NCBI GenBank assembly: GCA_949283785.1
Contig: CASDTR010000026.1
Location: 1 to 64,000, forward strand
Direction: 5' to 3'
From: an uncultured Oscillospiraceae bacterium
GTDB taxonomy: Bacteria > Bacillota > Clostridia > Oscillospirales > Acutalibacteraceae
DNA length: 64,000 bases
The translations under genes were made by a program, and so were the position numbers. Positions within the stretch are counted from its first letter, which is position 1, and every line of letters begins with the position of its first letter. Below, one piece after another: positions 51,666-59,550 of the stretch. Below the pieces are notes generated by a model. That model saw only the letters and a list, made by a program, of their open reading frames with translations. It did not search any database and was not told the DNA's origin.

Positions 51666-52658
51666 TTATTTGTTCAATACTTTTTTAAATAACGGCGCAA
51701 CGCCGATTCCGTTTATGCGATGAGGGGGAAGTCCGTATAAAACGTGTCCGGGGAAGTCGTTTCCCTCAACGAGGCAGGGTCCCTTTGTGGAGAGAGCCAC
51801 ATCCCAGCCCACATATGAAACCTGGGGCACTATCTTTGAAACCTCCGCAATAAGTTCCTTGATTTCGTCAAAACAGGGCACTTCAAAGCCCACTATATCT
51901 GTCTGGGTTGTGGGGTGCTTGTAGTATACGTTGCCAACCTTGTCCGTGGCGGGGAAGTCGATTTTGTGGGTTTCGATGTTGATGGGAGCCACCATTCCGC
52001 CTCCGCAGAAGTTATCGACGATTTTATTGTTTCCTATTCTGAGATAGGCCAGTATTATTTCGCTTTTTTCCTTGTCGCCCAGGGTGATGACCCTGATTGT
52101 GTTTACGCTGGTTGCGTTGAGCTTGTTGAGTTCGGGGATCTGCTCTATTACCTCTTCCGCAAGCAGAAGGTTTTCCTTCATAAGATATGCGTAGGTGTTT
52201 TCGTCGGGGGTGAGCTTTGTCACTCCGCTGCCGTGGATACCGTCAATGGGCTTTGCAATAATTTCCTTTTTGCCCTTGACAAATTCATTGAATGCGTCCT
52301 CGTTTTTGCCGTCAAGAATGATCCAGTCGCGTTTGAGGTATTTGTCGAACAGGGTGTTGAATTCGTTTTTATTTATGAAAAAGTGCCTGTATGCGGGATC
52401 GTTGCAGATTTTTACATAGTGATTGCTCAGTCCCCTTGTGAGAACCGTCGCCCTCTGTTCGGCGTTCAGGTCGTACATCTCAAACAGTTCATAGTCGAGA
52501 TATCCCGCCTGATACTTTATGCCGCAGGCGATAATGTCAAAAAACAAAACGATTTTTGATTTACCCGTCTTTTTGTGTATGCGGTCGATTACGTCAAAAA
52601 ATCCCTTGTAGTCCATTTTCAAAATTCGTCTGCTTAAAAATTTCAGTTTCTCAAGCAT
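51666..52658 (-). CDS. ATP-grasp protein (sugar-transfer-associated type)
   Basis: 330 residues from the ATG at 52658 (AAGGA upstream); the frame is open to 52769 but that part is unlikely to be used. It matches my memory of the sugar-transfer-associated ATP-grasp family: KEIIAKPIDGIHGSGV (about 128-143, ATP-binding lysine and Gly-rich loop), EEVIEQIPELNKLNATSVNTIRV-type block near 165, and VGWDVALSTKGPCLVEGNDFPG with the metal-binding Glu/Asn near the C-terminus. Ligates an amine or acid at the expense of ATP; substrate unknown. It precedes murT by nine bases, suggesting a joint role in envelope modification. Confidence 0.83.
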   Translation of the reverse strand: MLEKLKFLSRRILKMDYKGFFDVIDRIHKKTGKSKIVLFFDIIACGIKYQAGYLDYELFEMYDLNAEQRATVLTRGLSNHYVKICNDPAYRHFFINKNEFNTLFDKYLKRDWIILDGKNEDAFNEFVKGKKEIIAKPIDGIHGSGVTKLTPDENTYAYLMKENLLLAEEVIEQIPELNKLNATSVNTIRVITLGDKEKSEIILAYLRIGNNKIVDNFCGGGMVAPINIETHKIDFPATDKVGNVYYKHPTTQTDIVGFEVPCFDEIKELIAEVSKIVPQVSYVGWDVALSTKGPCLVEGNDFPGHVLYGLPPHRINGIGVAPLFKKVLNK

Positions 52659-53457
52659 TACAGTCACATCCTTAATAATGTATATTGCATTGATTTTATA
52701 AAATTTGATATGCTGAATCAAATTTGCTGCGTGTATTATTTTTGCTCTCTGACTTCGCTTTATTTTCAATGGGAAGTTAATCTGAAGTTTCGTTTTTCAA
52801 AATAAAAACGACGGCACAGTAATTCACTTGCCGCCGCAGCTTTCAGCCTCGGATATTGTCTGCCGTTACGGTCGTTTTAAAGATGATTGCGGCAATTGAA
52901 AGTATCCCGTGATTGCTAAAGTAATAAAATGCTGTCGATTTTTCAAAGTGAAAGCTCAGCAGCGCCGATCAGCAGACAAAAGCCGCTTATATTAAAGTCT
53001 TGCAGAACTATTGTTATTAAGTATGAAATTTATCAAAAAATTTTATACAATTATACATAGCGCTCTGAAATTTGTCAAGGTACGGGGAAATGGGGGGTAA
53101 TGCGTCGTTCGGGCAAAAAAAGGGGCATATATGGCGGCAGTACCGGCGGATATAAAGTATATTTACCCATATGCTTTATTATTTACGGTAAAAAACTATA
53201 TATCAGGAGAGCTGATAAGTGATTTCTGCGGGCGCAAAAGGCTTTTCGTGTTTTATACCGAACGATCGGAAAAGCTGTATACGCTAAAGAGACTGATACT
53301 CGTTTCCCGCGCCGCAGGTGCGCCGTCACTTTTTCAGACCCTAAGCGGCAGTTCTGATTAAAGCGCTGTTAAAAGACAACGACGTATCTTTCGGAAAGCG
53401 CTGCGGAAAAAAGTCGTGTTTTTTCACTGACGTATAATGAAATGGGAGGCGTTTATT
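52659..53457. other. Long region without a convincing gene
   Basis: AT-rich leader and promoter area of the reverse ATP-grasp operon, then degenerate sequence. AAAACGACGGCA (52805) and TGCC...GTCGTTTT (52861-52878) form the arms of a 74-base fold. A frame at 53131-53361 has no family look and poor codon use. AGCGCT is repeated near 53361 and 53396. Possibly the decayed remains of genes, given the remnant that follows. Confidence 0.4.
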
Positions 53458-53630
53458 TTGAATTCCCGTGAGCTTACCGCAGCGGTGACGTCCATTGTTA
53501 ATTGCCTTTTGATGAAAAGGGCGGCAAGGTCACGGACAGGCAGGGAGAGAAAGCCGATCCCACGAAAATATGGGATATATTTGCTTCAAACGGAAAATTC
53601 CATGAAGCTTTTCTCGAGCTGATAAAATAA
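53458..53630 (+). pseudogene. Chimeric gene remnant: small-protein 5' end joined to phosphatase 3' end
   Basis: Bases 53458-53507 match the start of the small gene at 57690 (TTG AAT TCC .GT GAG CTT ACC GCA..., including the upstream GGGAGG). From 53508 the sequence switches to another frame and encodes 40 residues, with GGKVTDRQGEKADPTKIWDI and ending FLELIK, closely matching the C-terminus of the phosphatase at 48745-49506 (GGKVTGWQGEEADPTKICDI, FLEMIK), with its stop in place. The two halves are out of frame with each other, so this is a deletion junction between two former genes. Confidence 0.8.
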
Positions 53631-53679
53631 ACCGAGTCTGTACTTAGTACATTTTGATTGATAACATCATAAGCAACAG

Positions 53680-53710
53680 CGCCTGCGGAATTTTTTTCCG
53701 CAGGCGTTTT
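53680..53710 (+). terminator. Terminator after the chimeric remnant
   Basis: CGCCTGCGG / CCGCAGGCG, nine-base perfect stem, followed by TTTTGC in the forward sense. Abuts the stop codon of the reverse AraC-type gene. Confidence 0.7.
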
Positions 53711-53711
53711 G

Positions 53712-54521
53712 CTATTTCCTGTTAAATTGTTCGCTTTCACTGAGCTTTTCAATGTATTGTTTAGGTGTCATTTTGAACTCATCAAAAAAGGCTCTGTAAA
53801 AAGTTCTCGATGACTGAAATCCCGCCTCCTGAGCCGCTGTTTCAAGATTCGACGGATGCTTTTCGATATAATTCTGTAAAAAGCGGCTTATCCGTACCCT
53901 GTTCAAATAGCTGTTGAAGTTTTGGTTGCACCGGGTGTTTATAATTTTGCTTACAGTGCAGCGATTGGTGCAGCAGGCAGCGGCAACTGAATCGAGAGTC
54001 AGGGGCGAAGAGGCGTTTTCGGTTATATAGTCGATTATTTTATCTGAAAGATCATCCCTTTCTTCGGGAGCCTTCAGTGATATAGCGTCCATAACTATAT
54101 TTTCTATCATTTCAAAATAGAGCATCCTGTTTTTGGGGGACATATCTTTGAAGGTTTTGTAAAGGGATACTATTTCGCCCCATTCGTTTCCGTCAGCGTG
54201 GCAGATAACACTTTCTCTCAGTCTGTTTGCAATGCGCTCCGATACAATATCTGGAAAGATTGGCGACACAAATCTGTTTGAAAGCTTCTTTTTTGATTCA
54301 AAAGTATGAAGCTCAAAGGGCTTTATTATTACAAAGTCTCCCGTTGACATGGGATAACGCTTTTCCCCAAGCGTTACGAAAAGATCCCCCCTTACTGAGA
54401 ACATAATCTCTATTTGGCGGTGCATATGAAGAAAATTTCCGCCGCCTCCGAGATTTGAAAAGTAATTGCAGGTGCCGTTTGTTAAGATATCCGTTTCGTC
54501 GTAGTAGTTTCTCTTTTCCAT
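53712..54521 (-). CDS. AraC-family transcriptional regulator
   Basis: 269 residues. N-terminal cupin-like sensor (about 20-90, GGGGNFLHMHRQIEIMF) and C-terminal double helix-turn-helix (about 165-265): LTLDSVAAACCTNRCTVSKI and then the signature around AAQEAGFQSSRTFYRAFFDEFKMTPKQYIEK. Typical of sugar-responsive activators. Divergent from the fused epimerase-oxidoreductase gene, its likely target. No ribosome site is visible before the ATG; the promoter -10 ends six bases upstream, so the transcript may be leaderless. Confidence 0.9.
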   Translation of the reverse strand: MEKRNYYDETDILTNGTCNYFSNLGGGGNFLHMHRQIEIMFSVRGDLFVTLGEKRYPMSTGDFVIIKPFELHTFESKKKLSNRFVSPIFPDIVSERIANRLRESVICHADGNEWGEIVSLYKTFKDMSPKNRMLYFEMIENIVMDAISLKAPEERDDLSDKIIDYITENASSPLTLDSVAAACCTNRCTVSKIINTRCNQNFNSYLNRVRISRFLQNYIEKHPSNLETAAQEAGFQSSRTFYRAFFDEFKMTPKQYIEKLSESEQFNRK

Positions 54522-54527
54522 AGGGCG

Positions 54528-54556
54528 ATTGTATCAGGGATAAAAAGTCCTGTCAA
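54528..54556 (-). promoter_or_regulatory. Promoter of the AraC-type gene
   Basis: Reverse strand TTGACA (54556-54551), 17-base spacer, TACAAT (54533-54528). The predicted transcription start falls at or next to the ATG at 54521. Confidence 0.75.
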
Positions 54557-54571
54557 CAACGTATATACCTT

Positions 54572-54627
54572 TTGACAGTAAGATTTTACCATTTGTCATA
54601 GAGAATTTTAAAGATAAAAAGTATAAT
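54572..54627 (+). promoter_or_regulatory. Regulated promoter of the fused oxidoreductase operon
   Basis: A clear -10 TATAAT (54622-54627) has no good -35 at 17 bases. TTGACA (54572) and TTGTCA (54593) form an interrupted TGACA...TGTCA inverted repeat upstream. This is compatible with an activator-dependent promoter bound by the divergent AraC protein. GTTAGGAGG precedes the ATG at 54660. Confidence 0.5.
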
Positions 54628-54659
54628 CTGCATATAAAATCCTGTTAGGAGGCAGAAAT

Positions 54660-56588
54660 ATGAAAATCGGATTAATGTTCAGCAATATAAAGGGTTCTGT
54701 GGACAAGGCTCTTGAATTTTGCAATAATATTGGTCTTGACGGAGTTCAGATAGGTATTTCTTACGGAAGATACAATGTTGAAAAGGCAAATGAAAGAAGC
54801 TATCAGAAGCTCGAAAAACTGCTTATTAAAAATGATCTTGAAATCAGCGCATACTGCGGTGAGCTGGGCGGACATGGATTTATGATAGCAAAGGATAATC
54901 CCGGTCAGGTTGCAAAGTGCAAAAAGATGATCGACTTTGCAGTGGATAAGGGCGTTAAAATCATCTCAACTCATATCGGTGTAATCCCCGAGGATAAAAA
55001 CTGCGAAGTCTATAAAGCTATGCAGTCTGCAATGCGCGAAGTCGGTATCTATGCCAAAGAGAGAGGCAGAGTTCTCGCCATTGAAACGGGTCCCGAAAAG
55101 GCGGCGACTCTTAAAGAATTTATAGAAAGCCTTGACGGCGGCGTCGGCGTAAACCTTGACCCTGCAAACTTTACAATGTGTGCAAGACAGGACCCTGTTG
55201 AAGCAGTGTATATGCTGGGCGGCTATATTGTACATACCCATGCAAAGGACGGAAGAAACCTTGAACCCGTGGATACAAGATTTGTCTACGGCTTTGTAAA
55301 CGAAGAGGACAAAAAGGGACTCACTGCGCCGAAAGGAAAAGTATATGAGGAAACACCTCTGGGTAAAGGTGATGTTGACTGGGACAAATATCTCAAAGCT
55401 CTCCGTGATATCGGCTTTGACGGATACCTTACCATTGAGCGTGAATACGGCAGCCGAGGCACAAAAGACGACATAAAGGCAGGAGCACAGTTCCTGAGAG
55501 AAAAAATATATGAAAAAGATAAGGTGAATCTTGCAGTAGTGGGCTGCGGAAGCATTGCAAATGCGGCGCATTTCCCGAATATAGTCCGCAATAAGAATAT
55601 CAACGTAAAATACACCTGCGACCTTATAGAGGAGAGAGCTGAAAAGGCGAAGTCAAAGCTCAGAGCTGAAAAAGCAGTACTGGATTATAAAGAAATTTTA
55701 AAGGACAAGGACGTTGATGCTGTTCTTGTGTGCACACATACCGATTATCATACAATTGTCGCAATAGATGCAATGAAAGCCGGTAAGGACGTCCTTTCAG
55801 AAAAGCCTGTTGCAATGAATTATGAAGATGCACAAAAGATGCTAAAAGTATCAAAGGAAACCGGCAGACTTTTGAATATTGCTGTATGCATGAGATACAA
55901 CACAGCCGTAAACCGCATCAAGTCATATATTGAGGGCGGAAAGCTCGGCAATATTTATCATGTAGTGTGCAGCTTCAGAGGCTTCCGCATGATTCCCGGT
56001 ATCGGCGGCGATTTTACCACAAAGGCAAAATCAGGCGGCGGAGTGCTTCTTGACTGGGGCGTACATTATCTTGATTTGATTCTCTACATCCTGGCCAATC
56101 CCGCAATCAAAACCGTAACCGGCGACTGCTGCGCAATGCTCGGCAGAGATATTTCAAAGTACAATACAGGCGGATTCAGATGGGGCGATACTCCGAAAAA
56201 TGACGGTATCAATGACGTTGAAGAGTTCGTAACAGGTCATATCAGAACCGACAGGGATATTACTGTCAGCTTTAACGGAGCCTGGGCACAGAACATAAAT
56301 GAGGATGAAATGTATGTAGATTTCCTCGGTGACAAGGGCGGTATAAGATATTATTACTGCAAGGATTTCGTCTATTTCGGTGACGACGGTAAGAAGCTTT
56401 TCAAGGAAAATCCAAAGTTCGATCAGTGCGATATGTACAGAGGAGAGCTCCTCGATTTTGTAAGCGCAGTAAGAAGCGGTACTAATGCAGCAAGCCGCAA
56501 CAAGATTGAAAATCTTATGCCTACTGCACTGCTTCTCGACAGCATCTATAAATCGGACGCAGAGAAAAGAGAGATAAGCTTTGAGTAA
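54660..56588 (+). CDS. Fused sugar isomerase/epimerase TIM barrel and Gfo/Idh/MocA oxidoreductase
   Basis: 642 residues. Residues 1-285 are a xylose-isomerase-like (AP-endonuclease-2-type) TIM barrel with candidate metal ligands Glu142 (IETGPE), Asp167 (NLDPAN), His192/His194 (VHTHAKD) and Glu260 (LTIERE). Residues 288-642 are a Gfo/Idh/MocA NAD(P) oxidoreductase: VVGCGSIANAAH (294-304), catalytic Lys in SEKPVAMNYE (380-389), GGGVLLDWGVHYLDL near 460. The halves are usually separate proteins. Together they recall enzymes that oxidise a sugar at C3 and then eliminate or epimerise. It overlaps the next oxidoreductase gene by eight bases and lies opposite an AraC regulator. Confidence 0.9.
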   Translation: MKIGLMFSNIKGSVDKALEFCNNIGLDGVQIGISYGRYNVEKANERSYQKLEKLLIKNDLEISAYCGELGGHGFMIAKDNPGQVAKCKKMIDFAVDKGVKIISTHIGVIPEDKNCEVYKAMQSAMREVGIYAKERGRVLAIETGPEKAATLKEFIESLDGGVGVNLDPANFTMCARQDPVEAVYMLGGYIVHTHAKDGRNLEPVDTRFVYGFVNEEDKKGLTAPKGKVYEETPLGKGDVDWDKYLKALRDIGFDGYLTIEREYGSRGTKDDIKAGAQFLREKIYEKDKVNLAVVGCGSIANAAHFPNIVRNKNINVKYTCDLIEERAEKAKSKLRAEKAVLDYKEILKDKDVDAVLVCTHTDYHTIVAIDAMKAGKDVLSEKPVAMNYEDAQKMLKVSKETGRLLNIAVCMRYNTAVNRIKSYIEGGKLGNIYHVVCSFRGFRMIPGIGGDFTTKAKSGGGVLLDWGVHYLDLILYILANPAIKTVTGDCCAMLGRDISKYNTGGFRWGDTPKNDGINDVEEFVTGHIRTDRDITVSFNGAWAQNINEDEMYVDFLGDKGGIRYYYCKDFVYFGDDGKKLFKENPKFDQCDMYRGELLDFVSAVRSGTNAASRNKIENLMPTALLLDSIYKSDAEKREISFE

Positions 56589-57621
56589 GGAAAAGGCAGT
56601 TATCGGAGTTATAGGGTGCGGGAAAAAGGCCTGTTCGGCTCATATACCCGTTCTCGAAAAGCTTAAAAACGTAAATCTAAGATACCTTTCGGATATAAAT
56701 TACGAAAAGCTTCGTGAGCTTAGAGAAGAGCATCCCCGGTGCGAAACTTTTGCCGATTACCGCGACATGCTTTCCCGTACAGATCTTGACGGCGTGGTAA
56801 TCTGTACCCATACCAATCTCCACTGCAAAATTGCAAAGGAATTTCTCTTAAAAGGCGTTGACGTCTTTACGGAAAAGCCTGTTGCCATGAATTATGAAGA
56901 GGCCGTGGAGACGGCAAGGATTGCCCGGGAAAACGGCAGAGTTTTCGATGCCGGAGTGTGCCTGCGTTTTTCCAGTTCTCTCGAAAAAGTCCGCAATATT
57001 GTACAGTCGGGAGAAATAGGAAATGTTTATCACGTTTCCTGCCGTTTCAGGTTTTCAAAAAGTATACCGGGAGCGGGCAGCGATTATACTAAGAAATCAA
57101 AATCAGGGGGCGGAGTACTAATAGATTTAGGTGTTCACAATTTTGATGCTATAGATTATTGCCTCGGCGGAGTTAATTGGAAATTCGCCGAGGGTAAATG
57201 TATTGCATCTCCGCTTATGGCTTCGGGTGAAAACAATAAATCAGGGTATGCAGCGGGAAGCGAAATAAAGTCAGATGCAGAAGATTATGCTTTCGGTATG
57301 GCTCAGAGCGATAACGGAATAACTCTTTCCTTTGAAGGTTCATGGGCGCAGAATATAGGTGATGAGGAAAAGTACATTGACTTTTTAGGAGATAAAGGAG
57401 CGGTGCGCTTTAATTACTACCGTGGCTATACCCTCTGGGGAAAATGCGGAGAAAAGCTCAAAGAGTGCGAAAACTGCTATGACGGCAAAATGTACGAAAA
57501 CGAGCTTGAAAGCTTTGCCGATGATATTCTTAAAAGACGTTTTGACAGCAGAAATGCAGTGGAAAATGTTCTGAGCAGTGCTCAGCTTATTGATATGATT
57601 TACGCTTCATCCGATAAATAA
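56581..57621 (+). CDS. Gfo/Idh/MocA family oxidoreductase
   Basis: 346 residues from a TTG at 56581 that overlaps the stop of the fused gene by eight bases, implying coupled translation. Rossmann motif GVIGCGKKACSAH at the N-terminus, EKPVAMNYEEA with catalytic Lys near residue 100, and GGGVLIDLGVHNFDAIDY near 180. It closely parallels the second half of the fused protein and is probably a paralogue from a duplication. NAD(P)-dependent oxidation or reduction of a sugar or polyol; exact substrate unknown. No transporter is adjacent. Confidence 0.9.
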   Translation: MSKEKAVIGVIGCGKKACSAHIPVLEKLKNVNLRYLSDINYEKLRELREEHPRCETFADYRDMLSRTDLDGVVICTHTNLHCKIAKEFLLKGVDVFTEKPVAMNYEEAVETARIARENGRVFDAGVCLRFSSSLEKVRNIVQSGEIGNVYHVSCRFRFSKSIPGAGSDYTKKSKSGGGVLIDLGVHNFDAIDYCLGGVNWKFAEGKCIASPLMASGENNKSGYAAGSEIKSDAEDYAFGMAQSDNGITLSFEGSWAQNIGDEEKYIDFLGDKGAVRFNYYRGYTLWGKCGEKLKECENCYDGKMYENELESFADDILKRRFDSRNAVENVLSSAQLIDMIYASSDK

Positions 57622-57689
57622 AATCCTTATGCAGTTTTGTTAAATCAAAACGCCTACCTCTTCGTATAATGACAGGGGAGGTGTTTATT

Positions 57690-57878
57690 TTGAATTCCTG
57701 TGAGCTTACCGCAGCGGTGACGGCCATTGCCAACTGCCTTGCCGAAAATCTCGGAGACGATGAGCTTTCTCTGGTATCGGCGTTTTTCGTAAATCTCGGG
57801 GATATCCTTGCCCTGATAGCGGCTCATCGGGGCAGCTGCGCAAATAGTAATTCAAACGGGTATGCTGCAAATAAATAA
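57690..57878 (+). CDS. Small conserved protein (DUF6774-like)
   Basis: 62 residues from a TTG at 57690; GGGGAGGTG at 57674-57682 is correctly placed for this start and lies inside the longer open frame that begins at 57669. Sequence starts LNSCELTAAVTAIANCLAEN and continues DDELSLVSAFFVNLGDILALIAAHR, a helical, Cys-containing small protein. It resembles a short Clostridia family that I think is DUF6774, of unknown role. The first 50 bases recur in the chimeric remnant at 53458. Followed by the tRNA-Val promoter. Confidence 0.7.
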   Translation: MNSCELTAAVTAIANCLAENLGDDELSLVSAFFVNLGDILALIAAHRGSCANSNSNGYAANK

Positions 57879-57885
57879 ATTTCTC

Positions 57886-57914
57886 TTGAAAGACGGAGCG
57901 GATTGGAGTATAAT
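57886..57914 (+). promoter_or_regulatory. Promoter of tRNA-Val
   Basis: TTGAAA (57886-57891), 17-base spacer, TATAAT (57909-57914). Confidence 0.85.
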
Positions 57915-57932
57915 AACAGCGTTCGGTAAAAC

Positions 57933-58009
57933 GGAGACATAGCTCAGCCGGTTAGAGCGCTGCATTCACATTGCAGAGGCCGTGGGTTCGAGTCCCTCTG
58001 TCTCTACCA
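57933..58009 (+). tRNA. tRNA-Val (anticodon CAC)
   Basis: Acceptor GGAGACA / TGTCTCT, anticodon arm CTGCA-TTCACAT-TGCAG, T-arm GGTTCGAGTCC, encoded CCA. 77 bases, reads GUG codons. Confidence 0.95.
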
Positions 58010-58014
58010 CGTCG

Positions 58015-58047
58015 GAGCAAGCGCCATATCGCTTGCTCTGATTTTTT
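58015..58047 (+). terminator. Terminator of tRNA-Val
   Basis: GAGCAAGC / GCTTGCTC, perfect eight-base stem, followed by TGATTTTTTATA. Its right arm is also the left end of the direct repeat that follows. Confidence 0.8.
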
Positions 58048-58180
58048 ATAAAAGTTTTCATAAAATCAGAGCTCGCTCATTCTGCTGCTCCTCCTTTTCT
58101 GCGAAAAGCCACGCTCGGCTCGCCTGCTCACTTGACAAGCGCCCTCGCGACGGCTCACAGTCGCTGACGCCTTTTCGCAG
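58025..58180. repeat. 156-bp direct repeat, copy 1
   Basis: Identical to 58251-58406 except for one base visible to me (CACTTGAC versus CACCTGAC). It contains two palindromes: GCTCTGATTTT...AAAATCAGAGC, and CTGCGAAAAG...CTTTTCGCAG around a GC-rich interior. Non-coding; resembles a dispersed palindromic repeat unit. Confidence 0.9.
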
Positions 58181-58250
58181 GATGCTGACTTTAAGCTGTC
58201 GGCATAAAAGGACTTTTATTTACATGTGAATTTTTCAGTCGAAACAAGGA

Positions 58251-58406
58251 CATATCGCTTGCTCTGATTTTTTATAAAAGTTTTCATAAAATCAGAGCTC
58301 GCTCATTCTGCTGCTCCTCCTTTTCTGCGAAAAGCCACGCTCGGCTCGCCTGCTCACCTGACAAGCGCCCTCGCGACGGCTCACAGTCGCTGACGCCTTT
58401 TCGCAG
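58251..58406. repeat. 156-bp direct repeat, copy 2
   Basis: Second copy, offset 226 bases from the first, with 70 bases of unrelated sequence between them. Near-identity implies recent duplication or conversion. No gene lies in 58010-58578. Confidence 0.9.
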
Positions 58407-58485
58407 TGGGGTAAGACGGGTAAATTTCAGCTGATTGTATGATGGATAATTTGCTTTTTATTTTTATATGATTTGACTTTCTTTT

Positions 58486-58520
58486 AAATCTCGGCAGGCG
58501 TTTGCCGAGATTTTTCTTTT
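58486..58520 (+). terminator. Strong terminator-like hairpin
   Basis: AAATCTCGGCA / TGCCGAGATTT, 11-base perfect stem, then TTCTTTTACTTTT. It ends any transcript running through the repeats. Confidence 0.8.
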
Positions 58521-58578
58521 ACTTTTATTGAAACTATGGTAATATGGATGCAAGCAATATTTAAGGGATGATGAAGCC

Positions 58579-58932
58579 TTGAACATAACGCTGTATATTA
58601 TGCTGTTTGTAATGGTTTTTGTAATCATATACGATCAGCGGCGCAGGAACGAGCTTGCGGCGAAACAGCTTAAAAAATTCAGAAACAAAAAGGAGAGGGC
58701 CGTAATGACGGAGCTTGCCAAAAGATTTATAGATAAGGAATGTATTATTTACACTTTCAACTGCCAGGTTACCGGAATAATCAGGGAGGTCACGGATACG
58801 GCGATCCTTGTTGAAAGCAGCGGTGCGCCCGAAATAGTAAATACGGATTACATTGTCAGAATAAGGGAATATCCGAAAAATAAAAAGGGCAGAAAAAAGG
58901 CGATAGTGACCGATTTAAGTTTTGAAACTTGA
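58579..58932 (+). CDS. Small membrane-anchored protein of unknown function
   Basis: 117 residues. N-terminal helix (about 3-18), basic stretch QRRRNELAAKQLKKFRNKKER, then a compact beta-rich domain: KECIIYTFNCQVTGIIREVTD and VNTDYIVRIREYPKNKKG. This domain resembles short Clostridia DUF proteins (possibly DUF6897) with an Sm-like strand pattern, but I cannot confirm it. The start at 58579 is a TTG (GGGATGATG upstream). Its stop overlaps the start of the next GNAT gene. Confidence 0.7.
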   Translation: MNITLYIMLFVMVFVIIYDQRRRNELAAKQLKKFRNKKERAVMTELAKRFIDKECIIYTFNCQVTGIIREVTDTAILVESSGAPEIVNTDYIVRIREYPKNKKGRKKAIVTDLSFET

Positions 58933-59465
58933 AAAAACAAATGGTTTTGTGTGATGCAAAAATGCTGAAGCTTGTGAAACTTGAACGCAAATATTATCCG
59001 CTTCTTGTGGATATGATGGATGAATGGACTGAGTCGGGAGAAAGAATAATCCCCTATGCCGTAAGAAAAAACGATTATAAAGATTACGACAGTTATTTTG
59101 AGGGATTGGATAACCCCGGCTCCGACACCATGGTTCCCGATTCCACATATTTCTGTTTAGATGAAGAGAGAAATATTTTTGTGGGAGCCGTAAATATACG
59201 GCATTACTTAAACGAAAGCCTGCTTTTTCGGGGCGGGCATATCGGAGACGGCGTGCGTCCCTCTGAGCGGGGAAAAGGCATAGGAACGCAGATGGTCGCC
59301 TTGGCCCTGGAAAAGTGCAGAGAGCTGGGTATTGACAGGGTGCTGATGGTGTGCAGCAAATCCAATGTCGCTTCCGCAAAAACCATAATAAACAACGGCG
59401 GAATTTTGGAAAACGAAATCAATGTAAACTCAGTTATTGAGCAGAGATATTGGATTGAATTGTAA
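58929..59465 (+). CDS. GNAT family N-acetyltransferase
   Basis: 178 residues from TTG 58929, which overlaps the previous stop (TTGA); an ATG at 58941 is possible. Acetyl-CoA loop VRPSERGKGIGTQMVALAL (about 110-128) followed by LMVCSKSNVASAKTIINNGG, the pattern of GNATs related to RimI and phosphinothricin-type enzymes. Substrate unknown. Translationally coupled to the small membrane protein. Confidence 0.88.
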   Translation: MKKQMVLCDAKMLKLVKLERKYYPLLVDMMDEWTESGERIIPYAVRKNDYKDYDSYFEGLDNPGSDTMVPDSTYFCLDEERNIFVGAVNIRHYLNESLLFRGGHIGDGVRPSERGKGIGTQMVALALEKCRELGIDRVLMVCSKSNVASAKTIINNGGILENEINVNSVIEQRYWIEL

Positions 59466-59505
59466 ATATTTTAATTAATATGTCATACGGCAATATACAA
59501 TGCGG

Positions 59506-59540
59506 AAAACGGAGGCTTTTTAAGCCTGCGTTTTTACATA
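59506..59540. terminator. Bidirectional terminator
   Basis: AAAACGGAGGCTT / AAGCCTGCGTTTT with one mismatch, forward flank TTTTTAC. Between the GNAT gene and the convergent anti-sigma gene. Confidence 0.75.
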
Positions 59541-59550
59541 TGATTTTTGC

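Noticed and set aside
53131..53361. Possible 76-residue gene
   Set aside because: No ribosome site, no recognisable family and an atypical composition in a decayed region.
58010..58410. CRISPR array from the direct repeats
   Set aside because: There are only two copies, each 156 bp with one 70-base spacer, and no cas gene; this does not fit CRISPR geometry.
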